Below, piece after piece: positions 1-7,110 of a stretch of DNA of 15,424 nucleotides (positions are counted from its first letter, which is position 1; every line of letters starts with the position of its first letter). A model generated the notes under the pieces. That model was not told where the DNA came from. It worked only from the letters and a program-made list of their open reading frames with translations, and made no database searches. Source of the DNA: Candidatus Zixiibacteriota bacterium (GTDB lineage: Bacteria; Zixibacteria; MSB-5A5; GN15; FEB-12); contig JAUXBO010000018.1 in assembly GCA_030619345.1 (NCBI GenBank), positions 1 through 15,424 of the forward strand. The letters are read 5' to 3'. The position numbers were made by a program, and so were the translations under genes.

Positions 1-55
1 AGAGGTTGAAACCGGACATGTATTTGGTCAAAGGAAGTAAGAGGTGATATAACAT
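1..55 (-). CDS. mraY: MraY N-terminus (phospho-N-acetylmuramoyl-pentapeptide transferase), cut by window edge
   Basis: Only the first 18 codons are present; they read MLYHLLLPLTKYMSGFNL. This matches the start of MraY proteins, which open with a short hydrophobic stretch followed by a conserved Y-x-SGFN segment before the first membrane helix. MraY transfers phospho-MurNAc-pentapeptide from UDP to undecaprenyl phosphate at the inner membrane, making lipid I. The ATG shares a base with the murF stop codon (TAATG), and a GGGAG Shine-Dalgarno lies 9 nt upstream inside the end of murF, so the two genes are probably translationally coupled. Its place after murF is the usual dcw order. The identification rests on a short stretch plus strong synteny. 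Confidence 0.9.
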   Translation of the reverse strand, partial: MLYHLLLPLTKYMSGFNL

Positions 56-1452
56 TACTTGGCACTCCCTTTTCCAAATACATTGCGTAGAGCGCTCAGG
101 ACTTCTTCCAATCCGATTCCACGAGAACCCTTAAGCAGCACGAAATCATGAGGCCGGATATACTCTGTAATATTGGAGGCCGAAAGTGCGTTCGAGTACT
201 GAAGAGTGTCCTCCATTTTCATCCCGGCACTCACGGCCGCTTCTCTCATAAACTGTGACATCGGCCCTATAAACACGGCCAACTCCACCCCCAACTTCCC
301 AACTAATTCACCTATTTGGCGATGGAAACGTTCTGACTCCTCGCCCAACTCCAGCATATCACCAAGTACGATCAGACGCCTTGATCCGGTTGATACTTGA
401 TCAAAGCTCTCCAGCGCGGACTTCATTGATTCCGGATTGGCATTATAGCAATCAGCCATAACTCGGATTTCGCCAACTCTTTCGATTTGACCTCGCATAG
501 GTGCCGTTGAAAACGGAATCGCCGCAGTATCAACATCGTTGAAATCGTATCCCATAGTTCTCACAATAGCATAGGCGGCTAACAGGTTGGCAGCCTGATG
601 CCTCCCTATAAGAGGCAAATTAAATTTCTTCCCATCGATCACGATTTCCTGCCCTGATTCTGATTCTTGTGAGAAGTCAATTTCAAAATCCGCTTTGTTC
701 TCTAACGCGAACGTGAGCGTATTGCTTGATACAGTCGAAGCCTCTTGCATCAACACCGGATCATCTCCATTCACGATTAATCGAGTGCTTCCTGGAGATG
801 CTGTCACCAACTGTAGTTTGGCTCGTGCAACCTCTTCTACCGTTCCAAGTTTTTCCAAATGTGACGGCCCTACATTTGTTATACAGATCAAGTCCGGCTG
901 GGCTACTTGCGCCAGGCGTGGCATTTCACTTGGTGTCGATATGCCCAGTTCCAGAACGGCGACTTTTGTATTTTGTGGCATCTTGAAAATTGCCAGCGGC
1001 AGGCCGAACAGATTGTTCAGATTCCCAGGTGACCCAAATGCATCCGGCTCCACTGCCTGCAGCAGGCTCATCGTGAACTCTTTGGTGGTCGTCTTGCCGT
1101 TTGAACCCGTTATGGCGGCTACAAATGGGTTAACCTTCGACCGATAGTTTTCGGCCATTCCCAGCAGAGTTTCATGCGTGTCAGCAACGGCAATCTGCGG
1201 TATTTCTGTTTCGACACTGCTTGTATCCGCCCATTTTTTTTCGATCAGCAAACCGGCAGCATGGCGATCAACAGCCTGTTGGACATGATCGTGACCGTCA
1301 TGCTTTTCACCCCGAATAGCCACAAACAGTTCTCCCCTCTTGATGGTGCGGGAATCAATCGACACACCACTGAAGACGGAGTTTGGCCCAAAGCTATCCT
1401 GAATTGTTCCGCTGATAATCTCGGCCAGTTGATCGAAACTCAAACTAATCAA
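55..1452 (-). CDS. murF: UDP-N-acetylmuramoyl-tripeptide--D-alanyl-D-alanine ligase
   Basis: Cytoplasmic Mur ligase that adds D-Ala-D-Ala to UDP-MurNAc-tripeptide using ATP, the last soluble step of peptidoglycan precursor synthesis. The 465 residues cover the whole family. The N-terminal substrate domain has DSRTIKRGELF near residues 33-43. The central ATPase domain has the P-loop GSNGKTT at 116-122, GNLNN at 143-147 and the probable carbamylated lysine K212 in ARAK. The C-terminal domain has DCYNANPESM at 334-343 and VLGDMLELGE at 362-371. The assigned start is TTG, overlapping the murE stop as TTGA. The Shine-Dalgarno GAGGAG ends only 2 nt before this TTG; an in-frame ATT (codon 2) and another TTG (codon 4) lie further from it, so the exact first residue is open. 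The gene sits between murE and mraY. Confidence 0.96.
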   Translation of the reverse strand: MISLSFDQLAEIISGTIQDSFGPNSVFSGVSIDSRTIKRGELFVAIRGEKHDGHDHVQQAVDRHAAGLLIEKKWADTSSVETEIPQIAVADTHETLLGMAENYRSKVNPFVAAITGSNGKTTTKEFTMSLLQAVEPDAFGSPGNLNNLFGLPLAIFKMPQNTKVAVLELGISTPSEMPRLAQVAQPDLICITNVGPSHLEKLGTVEEVARAKLQLVTASPGSTRLIVNGDDPVLMQEASTVSSNTLTFALENKADFEIDFSQESESGQEIVIDGKKFNLPLIGRHQAANLLAAYAIVRTMGYDFNDVDTAAIPFSTAPMRGQIERVGEIRVMADCYNANPESMKSALESFDQVSTGSRRLIVLGDMLELGEESERFHRQIGELVGKLGVELAVFIGPMSQFMREAAVSAGMKMEDTLQYSNALSASNITEYIRPHDFVLLKGSRGIGLEEVLSALRNVFGKGSAK

Positions 1453-2924
1453 TTCTCCTCGCCCTTGTTTGTGTATCCCAGTTCACCAAGCACTCGCCTC
1501 ACTTCGGCCGTATCATCAAAAGAGTGTCGCACACCTTTGATTTCCTGATAATTCTCAGCGCCCTTTCCGGCAATGAGTACCACGTCACCCTCTTTAGCTT
1601 TTCCGATGATCTGTGCAATCGCCTCTTTGCGGTCGCTGATAATTTCGTATTGATCCCCTTTTAAGCCGGGACGTATGTCGTCGATGATATCTCCGGCATC
1701 TTCGCTACGCGGATTATCCGAAGTAATCACGGCAAAATCGGCGTTCTCGGTCGCTGCAGCTCCCATCAAAGGTCGCTTCCCCCGATCCCTGTCACCACCG
1801 CATCCAAATAGCAGCAACAGTTTACCCGAGCAAAGTTCTCGCGCCGATTCGCACAGACGGGATATTGCGTCCGGAGTGTGAGCATAATCGACATAGATGG
1901 CAAACGGTTGACCGGCACCGACATAATTGAACCGCCCTGGAATCGGACGAGAGTTTTCCAAACCCTTGACCAGCGAATCAAGGTCCACACCTGCAGCCAA
2001 TCCTGCGGCAGCAGCAGCGATACCGTTCATCAAATTGAATTTGCCGGAAAGGGATAACTTGACGGTGCGGTTTCCCATCGGGGTCACCAGATCAAGAATT
2101 GTTGCCTCCGGTTTTATTTCATACTCCGTACAATAGACATCTGCGTTGGTGTCTTTCAGGGAATAGCTGAGATACGAGGAACTAAAATCTCCAAACAACG
2201 GCCTGAATTCCGGCACATCGAGATTTATCACCACGTAACTCAGAGCGCCATTCAGCTTCGTCAGCAGTTTTGATTTGGCCGCCAGATAGTTTTCCATGGT
2301 GCCGTGAAAGTCCAGATGGTCTCGGGTGAGATTGGTAAACAGAACGACCCGAAAAGCCAGATGATCTACGCGGTGAAGTTCCAGGGCGTGTGAAGAGACT
2401 TCCACTACCGCATTGGCGCAGTTGTTTTTCTTCATCAGTACCATCAACCGCTGCAAATCAAGAGATTCCGGTGTTGTGCGTTCGGCCGGAAAGGTCTCAC
2501 CGCCGGTGTCGTAAATGGAAGAAGTTACCAGTCCAACTTTTTTGCCGCGCACCTCCAGAATATTCTTGAGCAGGTGGCAGGTGGTGGTCTTTCCATTGGT
2601 CCCGGTTATTCCGCACAATTTCAACTTGCGACCCGGGAAGTCGTAGAATCGTGCTGCAACTTCGGCCATTGCCGCCCGGACATCGGGAACCTGAACATAA
2701 GTTCCCACCTCATCGCAGCCATCACGTTCGCCCATAACTGCCACGGCTCCGGCTTTGACAGCATCTTTCACAAAATCAAATCCATCCTGGGCATAGCCCT
2801 TTATGGCGAAAAAGAGACTCCCCGGCTTGATCAATCGTGAGTCGTACTCCATGTGAGTTATCTCGACTGACTGATCGCCGGTTATCCGGGCCTCGGGAAT
2901 ATTACTTATCAGATCGCTGAGTAT
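1449..2924 (-). CDS. murE: UDP-N-acetylmuramoyl-L-alanyl-D-glutamate--2,6-diaminopimelate ligase, non-canonical start
   Basis: Cytoplasmic Mur ligase adding the third stem-peptide residue. The motif DNPRSED (379-385, counted from the internal Met at 2852) is the meso-diaminopimelate type, as opposed to the DNPAND-type motif of lysine-adding enzymes. Other marks are YDSRLIKPGSLF, the P-loop GTNGKTT at 84-90, VEVSSHAL at 151-158, DHLDFHGT and the probable carbamylated lysine in LAAKSK (K193). The first ATG in frame (2852) lies inside the conserved N-terminal fold. Upstream codons down to the ftsI stop are open and continue it: LSDLISNIPEARITGD, then about ten more residues to the Met. A perfect AGGAGG at 2933-2938 is followed by ATC at 5 nt (2927) and ATA at 8 nt (2924), with no ATG, GTG or TTG in frame. 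I place the start at the ATA, giving 491 residues; the start is uncertain, the function is not. Confidence 0.93.
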   Translation of the reverse strand: MLSDLISNIPEARITGDQSVEITHMEYDSRLIKPGSLFFAIKGYAQDGFDFVKDAVKAGAVAVMGERDGCDEVGTYVQVPDVRAAMAEVAARFYDFPGRKLKLCGITGTNGKTTTCHLLKNILEVRGKKVGLVTSSIYDTGGETFPAERTTPESLDLQRLMVLMKKNNCANAVVEVSSHALELHRVDHLAFRVVLFTNLTRDHLDFHGTMENYLAAKSKLLTKLNGALSYVVINLDVPEFRPLFGDFSSSYLSYSLKDTNADVYCTEYEIKPEATILDLVTPMGNRTVKLSLSGKFNLMNGIAAAAAGLAAGVDLDSLVKGLENSRPIPGRFNYVGAGQPFAIYVDYAHTPDAISRLCESARELCSGKLLLLFGCGGDRDRGKRPLMGAAATENADFAVITSDNPRSEDAGDIIDDIRPGLKGDQYEIISDRKEAIAQIIGKAKEGDVVLIAGKGAENYQEIKGVRHSFDDTAEVRRVLGELGYTNKGEEN

Positions 2925-2932
2925 GATCTCAA

Positions 2933-2938
2933 CCTCCT
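2933..2938 (-). promoter_or_regulatory. Ribosome binding site of murE
   Basis: A perfect AGGAGG begins inside the ftsI stop codon (TAGGAGG on the minus strand). It is the strongest Shine-Dalgarno in the window and fixes the murE start to within a few codons downstream. The in-frame codons at 5 and 8 nt spacing are ATC and ATA, neither a standard start. Confidence 0.8.
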
Positions 2939-5018
2939 AAATGGATTTGCATACCAACCGGCAAAGTGACTTATCTTTAATAGTCGACCCCGGTTCAATC
3001 GACTGTTTTACAACTCTTCCGGCCCCGGTGACTTCATATGATAGTCCGGCAAATCCGCAAAAGGCCGCCACTTCACGAAGCGACAAACCCTTGAGATTTA
3101 TCATCCGGTGCAAACTATCCTGCTGCGCAGCTACAATCACGAGGACATCGTCTCCCTCAAACAGCAGCCGATCCGGGCTGGGAAATTGCCAGACCACATT
3201 CCCTTCGTCCCCCTCGCAACGAACTTCCAGTCCGATCTCCGCCACCTTGGCCAGAGCATCAACCGGTGTGTATCCGCTAAGATCAGGAACTTCCACTGTC
3301 GTTTTCCTATGTCCCTTTGATTCCTCGATTACATTTTCCTGCGAAGCGAATAAATCCGGGTTGAGCACCGTGTATCGTTCGGCTATCTTTCTAAACGCCG
3401 GACCAGCCGTGTAGCCTCCGTAATGAATGGGATGCGGCTCGGCTATCACTACAATGCCTGCAACCATGGGATTTTCTGCCGGGAAGAATCCTGCGAACGA
3501 CGCCATGTATTTGCTTCGGTAGTACCGTCTGTTCTCCACGTCGAATATCTGTGCGGTGCCGGTCTTACCGGCGATTGTCACCGCGGGAGAATTGACCGGC
3601 TTAGCCGTACCCTGTTCAACGACGCCGCGAAGAAACGCTCGAAGACTGTCGGCTGACCGTTCTTTCATGGCGCGACCAATCACATCCCGTTTGATGTTCC
3701 GCACCACATAGCCATCTTCGTCTACACTGCCAAATATCAGCCGTGGTTTTAGAAGTTCGCCCCCGTTCGCTATTGTGGCGAAGGCAACAGCCATCTGCAG
3801 AGTTGATACAGCAACGGAATGTCCGATCGTAAAGGCCGCCGTATTGTATTCAGACCAGCGCGATGGTGCGCCAATTTTTCCGGCCGTCTCACCCGGCATA
3901 CAACCCAGAAGTTTTTGTCCGAGTCCAAATTTTTTGCACGCGGCCAGTATCTCCTCGCCACCAGAATTGATCGCCAGCTTGGAGATACCAATATTGCTCG
4001 ACAGCTCAATGATTTGCCGGAAATTAAGCCACTCCAGTTCTTTGTCATCATGAAGAGTACGTCGCCCCAAACGGAACTTCCCTTTTTCACAGTAAGTGGT
4101 CTCGGCAAAGTCGACCATATCCTGATCAAGCAACGCCGCCGCCCCGAAAACTTTGAAAATGGAACCAGGCTCAAATTGATCGGTCACCACTCTTGCCTTT
4201 ACCGGGCGAAGCGGATTTTTCTCGTTGGGATCATAATGAGCCATAGCCAGAATATCACCATTGTTACAATCGACAAAGGCTGCCATACCGAATTTCGCGT
4301 TGTGCTTATCCACCGCCACCTGTAGTTCTTCTTCGATGATCTCTTGCAAGCGCCAGTCAACGGTCAGAACCAGCGATTGACCCGGCACCGGATGTATGAG
4401 AGCCTGCTCCCTGACCCGATAGATATTGCGAAGGCCGTCGCGGCGATAATCTGCCTTACCCGGTTTTCCGGCAAGTCGCTGGTTGCACGAGTATTCGAGT
4501 CCCGACTGCCCTTCCTTATTGTCGATATTCGTGTAGCCCAGAATCTGTTTTCCAATAGTGCCGAACGGATACTTGCGCTCTGTTGCCTGTCGAAGGTACA
4601 ATCCCCGCGGAGCATCGGCGACAATTCTTGCAGCAGCAGCGTCGGACATGGCGCGCTTGATCCATCGGAATCTATTAGGAGCAAGGCCATAATCCTCAAT
4701 GGCCGTCCCCCGCTGACGTCCAAAAAACTTTTCGATATATTTGGCGGCGCTTTTGACTTCCTCTTTTGTTTCCGGGTATGCCACAAGTGACTGACGGTAT
4801 ACATTATTTGCTACCACCCGCCCGTGACGATCATAGATGACTCCGCGGTCAGCCGGGATCTCTACCGTTCCGCTTGATTGGCGCGTTACGATCTCACTAT
4901 AACGAGCAGCATTGACTACCTGAAAATGCAGCAGACGAAATGTTACGAGAGCAAAAAAGATAGCCATGAAAGTGAAGACGACAAACAGACGCAGCTTCTC
5001 CTGCTGGGTTCGCTTCAC
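2937..5018 (-). CDS. ftsI: Septal peptidoglycan transpeptidase (class B PBP) with two PASTA domains
   Basis: Division-specific DD-transpeptidase that cross-links septal peptidoglycan in the periplasm with FtsW. The 693 residues show a short cytoplasmic tail, one membrane anchor (about 10-33) and the class B dimerisation module with RGVIYDRHG at 58-66. The transpeptidase domain has SIFK at 286-289 (nucleophile S286), SSN at 340-342 and KTGTAQ at 485-490. The C-terminus has two PASTA-like repeats, about 574-630 (VEVPDLSGYTPVDAL) and 637-693 (MINLKGLSLREV), so it resembles SpoVD/PBP2x more than E. coli FtsI, which lacks PASTA domains. The start is GTG, overlapping the ftsL stop (GTGA), with GGAGG at 5025-5029 six nt upstream. 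SpoVD-like naming is possible, but its position between ftsL and murE supports a division role. Confidence 0.95.
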   Translation of the reverse strand: MKRTQQEKLRLFVVFTFMAIFFALVTFRLLHFQVVNAARYSEIVTRQSSGTVEIPADRGVIYDRHGRVVANNVYRQSLVAYPETKEEVKSAAKYIEKFFGRQRGTAIEDYGLAPNRFRWIKRAMSDAAAARIVADAPRGLYLRQATERKYPFGTIGKQILGYTNIDNKEGQSGLEYSCNQRLAGKPGKADYRRDGLRNIYRVREQALIHPVPGQSLVLTVDWRLQEIIEEELQVAVDKHNAKFGMAAFVDCNNGDILAMAHYDPNEKNPLRPVKARVVTDQFEPGSIFKVFGAAALLDQDMVDFAETTYCEKGKFRLGRRTLHDDKELEWLNFRQIIELSSNIGISKLAINSGGEEILAACKKFGLGQKLLGCMPGETAGKIGAPSRWSEYNTAAFTIGHSVAVSTLQMAVAFATIANGGELLKPRLIFGSVDEDGYVVRNIKRDVIGRAMKERSADSLRAFLRGVVEQGTAKPVNSPAVTIAGKTGTAQIFDVENRRYYRSKYMASFAGFFPAENPMVAGIVVIAEPHPIHYGGYTAGPAFRKIAERYTVLNPDLFASQENVIEESKGHRKTTVEVPDLSGYTPVDALAKVAEIGLEVRCEGDEGNVVWQFPSPDRLLFEGDDVLVIVAAQQDSLHRMINLKGLSLREVAAFCGFAGLSYEVTGAGRVVKQSIEPGSTIKDKSLCRLVCKSI

Positions 5019-5506
5019 TTTCCACCTCCAGCCGAGGTGGTGTCAACGGTGACAATCTGAAGTTCACGGGCATTGACATCTGACTCCGTAATTACCGGCA
5101 TGAAATCGGCCACTCTTCTAATAGCGCGCGCCATAACGGTCAATTCGTCGGGACGAACCGTCTCCGTTTCACGCGGAACCAGAGTATACAATTGTTCAGC
5201 GTTTATCGGCCTCATACCGAGGCTGTCAACTGCGTAACTCTCGATGCGGCCGGACATGGAGAGGGCAGAAATCTCGGCGCCTACTTTTTTTAGATTATCT
5301 TCAAGCCGATCATGGTCATTGCGGAGTTGTCCTACTTCCTGCACCAGATCAAGGACCATCACTCTCTGCCATACATGAAAACAGCAAACCACCAAAATCG
5401 CCAGGGCAAGCGCCGACATGGTTAGATAGCGATGAGACTTCAGACGGGTGATAATCGAAGACTTGATCTCTATCGTCTCCTTGAATTTCCTTACAGCCTT
5501 CCTCAT
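5015..5506 (-). CDS. ftsL: FtsL-like cell division protein
   Basis: Small bitopic division protein, expected to pair with FtsB/DivIC and activate the FtsW-FtsI synthase. With the ATG at 5506 it has 163 residues: a basic cytoplasmic tail (1-26), one membrane helix (about 27-46), a periplasmic coiled coil (about 50-84) and a segment RIESYAVDSLGMRPINAEQ (87-105) of the kind seen after the coiled coil in FtsL proteins. This start leaves a 1-nt gap after the rsmH stop. A further ATG at 5563 would add 19 residues lying inside rsmH and is less likely. The protein is longer than typical FtsL (about 100-120 residues) because of an extra tail of about 55 residues with no recognised domain. The assignment rests on architecture and position between rsmH and ftsI. 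Confidence 0.82.
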   Translation of the reverse strand: MRKAVRKFKETIEIKSSIITRLKSHRYLTMSALALAILVVCCFHVWQRVMVLDLVQEVGQLRNDHDRLEDNLKKVGAEISALSMSGRIESYAVDSLGMRPINAEQLYTLVPRETETVRPDELTVMARAIRRVADFMPVITESDVNARELQIVTVDTTSAGGGK

Positions 5507-5507
5507 C

Positions 5508-6452
5508 TTATATCCGCTCCACCACTCGCAACCGGGCAGAACGAGCTCTGGGGTTGGATTCAATCTCTGTTTGCGAAGGCAAGAGAGCTTTCCTTGTCAC
5601 CGCTCTCAAAGTAGGCAGTTTGCCGCAGATGCAAACAGGCAAACGCGGCGGACAGATACATCCCTTGATCTGCTGTTGGAAAAACCGCTTAACAATGCGA
5701 TCTTCCAGAGAGTGATAGGCAAGCACAGCCAGCCTTCCGCCGCTGTTTAGAATACTAACAATATTGGGGAGCGCTTCGGCCAGACTATCCAGTTCACTAT
5801 TGACTGCTATTCTCAAAGCCTGAAATATTCGGGAAAGAGTTTTTTTCTGATGGGCCGGGGCCGAAGAAGATAAGATTATGGTTTTCAGATGAGAGGTCGT
5901 GAGGATCATTTCTTTCTGTCTTTCCCTGACAATTGCCGCCGCAATCCTGGCCGACCTCCGCTCTTCTCCATAGTCACGAAAAAGATTGGCCAGTTGCGAC
6001 TGACTGAGTCCGTTAACTAAATCCGCTGCGGTACGCAGCCCTTTCTCCTGGTCAAACCGCATGTCAAGCGGCCCGTCTTCGTTATGTGAAAACCCGCGTG
6101 CGGCAGTGTCGAGTTGAAGCGAGGACAAACCCAGGTCCAGAAGAATTCCATCAAATCGATCGTCGCCAAACTGAGCCACTGTGTCGAGGATATCGACATA
6201 AGATGACTGGATGATTTTACAATGCTGATTGACCTTTTCAAGTCTTTTGGATGCAACTCTGACCGCCTCGCCATCTTTATCAACTCCGTAGAGCCTCGCA
6301 CTTTCATCAACTGATTTCGACAGCGCCAGAAGATGTCCACCGAGACCGGCCGTTAAGTCCAGATAAGCGCCGTCCGTCACCACTGTCAGGTGATGAACAA
6401 TCTCCTCCGCCATTACGGGGAGGTGAACGCTATCCCGACTGGTCGGACCCAT
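5508..6452 (-). CDS. rsmH: 16S rRNA (cytosine-1402-N4)-methyltransferase
   Basis: SAM-dependent methyltransferase (formerly MraW) that N4-methylates C1402 in the decoding centre of 16S rRNA. The 314 residues match the family end to end: HLPVMAEE at 10-17, the SAM-binding loop DLTAGLGGH at 32-40, LLDLGLSSLQLD at 104-115, GFSHNEDGPLDMRFD at 120-134, RIFQALRIAVNSEL at 208-221, YHSLEDRIVKRFF at 246-258 and the C-terminal NPRARSARLRVVER. A CxC...CxC segment at 265-276 is often seen in this family and may bind a metal. The ATG lies inside the last codons of mraZ (23-nt overlap). There is no strong Shine-Dalgarno, so expression probably depends on translation of mraZ. A start at Met14 would lose the conserved HxPVM segment and is disfavoured. 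Confidence 0.97.
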   Translation of the reverse strand: MGPTSRDSVHLPVMAEEIVHHLTVVTDGAYLDLTAGLGGHLLALSKSVDESARLYGVDKDGEAVRVASKRLEKVNQHCKIIQSSYVDILDTVAQFGDDRFDGILLDLGLSSLQLDTAARGFSHNEDGPLDMRFDQEKGLRTAADLVNGLSQSQLANLFRDYGEERRSARIAAAIVRERQKEMILTTSHLKTIILSSSAPAHQKKTLSRIFQALRIAVNSELDSLAEALPNIVSILNSGGRLAVLAYHSLEDRIVKRFFQQQIKGCICPPRLPVCICGKLPTLRAVTRKALLPSQTEIESNPRARSARLRVVERI

Positions 6453-6909
6453 CGCCGGAGAATAGCCGTTCGGCTACTTCTTCATAGCTCTTCGCATATT
6501 GTTCCAAATAGTATTGATATCTTTCCGGATTCCAGATTTCGACCCATCGATTCACACCGATCACAAGTAGTTCTTTTTTCAATCCCGCCTCGGAAACGAG
6601 GTGAGATGGAATCAGGATGCGGCCATTCTTGTCAGGAGTAACTGACCCGGCGGCCGAGTAGAATCTTCGGCTGAAATACCTGAAGTCTTTCTCAGTGAAG
6701 TTTAGAGTGGAAAGACGGCTTTGAACTTCTTCCCATTCGGGCTCAGGGTAGAGACTTAAGCAACCCTCTAAGCCCTTGGTAATAACCAGATTACCTTCCA
6801 ATAACGGCTTCTTGTCGGTGCCCGAAAGAACGGACCGGAGCTTTGCAGGAAGCGCAAATCTCCCCTTGTCGTCCATAGTTGTCTGGTATTGTCCAAAAAA
6901 GCCACTCAT
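6430..6909 (-). CDS. mraZ: Transcriptional regulator MraZ
   Basis: DNA-binding regulator of the dcw cluster, usually the first gene and its own repressor. The protein is 159 residues, slightly longer than the usual 140-155. It carries two AbrB-like swapped-hairpin units with the family DxxxR motifs: DDKGRFALPAKLR at 13-25 and DKNGRILIPSHL at 93-104. The ATG at 6909 gives the expected MSGFFGQYQTTMDDKGRF opening; the open frame runs upstream to 7089, but that extension has no MraZ-like sequence and spans the promoter. A weak GGGA Shine-Dalgarno lies 6 nt upstream and is part of the last operator box. The 3' end overlaps rsmH by 23 nt. Confidence 0.96.
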   Translation of the reverse strand: MSGFFGQYQTTMDDKGRFALPAKLRSVLSGTDKKPLLEGNLVITKGLEGCLSLYPEPEWEEVQSRLSTLNFTEKDFRYFSRRFYSAAGSVTPDKNGRILIPSHLVSEAGLKKELLVIGVNRWVEIWNPERYQYYLEQYAKSYEEVAERLFSGDGSDQSG

Positions 6910-6915
6910 GGAAAA

Positions 6916-6949
6916 TCCCACTTTACTCCACTTATATCCAGAATTACCA
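6916..6949 (-). promoter_or_regulatory. MraZ operator: four phased TGG boxes
   Basis: On the minus strand, TGG-initial boxes occur at 6949-6945 (TGGTA), 6940-6936 (TGGAT), 6930-6926 (TGGAG) and 6920-6916 (TGGGA), with starts spaced 9, 10 and 10 nt. The known MraZ site in E. coli is a series of TGGGN boxes with 5-nt spacers, that is, a 10-nt period; the Mycoplasma site AAAGTG-like is also echoed here by AAGTGG and AAAGTGG. The array lies around the expected transcription start and over the mraZ ribosome site, a position that fits repression. Two weaker TG-initial boxes continue the phase upstream at 6959 and 6970. Confidence 0.8.
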
Positions 6950-6950
6950 G

Positions 6951-6980
6951 AATTTATCACTTTTTCGCCACGATTGTCAA
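6951..6980 (-). promoter_or_regulatory. Probable sigma70-type promoter of the dcw cluster
   Basis: A perfect TTGACA (-35) at 6980-6975 on the minus strand is followed after 18 nt by TAAATT (6956-6951), or after 16 nt by GATAAA, as a -10. Transcription would begin near 6944, giving a leader of about 35 nt before the mraZ ATG. The -10 match is only 4 of 6. Support comes from the ideal -35, the AT-rich surroundings and the MraZ boxes directly downstream. Confidence 0.65.
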
Positions 6981-7095
6981 GCGCTTTTTGTCTTAAAATT
7001 GAGAAAAAATGGGAGCCTAAGTTGAACCATATCAATGAATAATAGGACAACATAAAGTTGAAATTTTGTAACTCATTGGTGTCAACCAACCAGCG

Positions 7096-7110
7096 GGGAA
7101 ATATTTTCCC
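7096..7110. repeat. 15-nt inverted repeat, possible operator
   Basis: The arms GGGAAA and TTTCCC are perfect complements around a TAT centre. Immediately beside it, TTGAC (7111-7115) and GTCAA (7123-7127) form a second inverted repeat with a 7-nt centre. Another GTCAA is at 7081-7085. The repeats lie about 115-145 nt upstream of the mraZ promoter -35. No T-run follows on either strand, so a terminator is unlikely. A protein binding site is possible; no regulator is indicated. Confidence 0.4.

Noticed and set aside
695..1147. Plus-strand open frame of 150 codons opposite murF
   Set aside because: It is a mirror of the conserved murF ATPase domain with no independent support.
3770..4804. Minus-strand open frames of 134 and 146 codons inside ftsI in another frame
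   Set aside because: The ftsI frame is fully conserved here, and these translations look random and rich in R, S and W.
5507..5563. Earlier ATG for ftsL at 5563
   Set aside because: It would overlap 56 nt of the conserved rsmH C-terminus and add non-FtsL-like residues. The ATG at 5506 follows the rsmH stop directly.
6910..7089. Extended mraZ reading frame starting at 7089
   Set aside because: The extra 60 residues have no MraZ similarity and cover the promoter and operator. The ATG at 6909 gives the standard MraZ opening.
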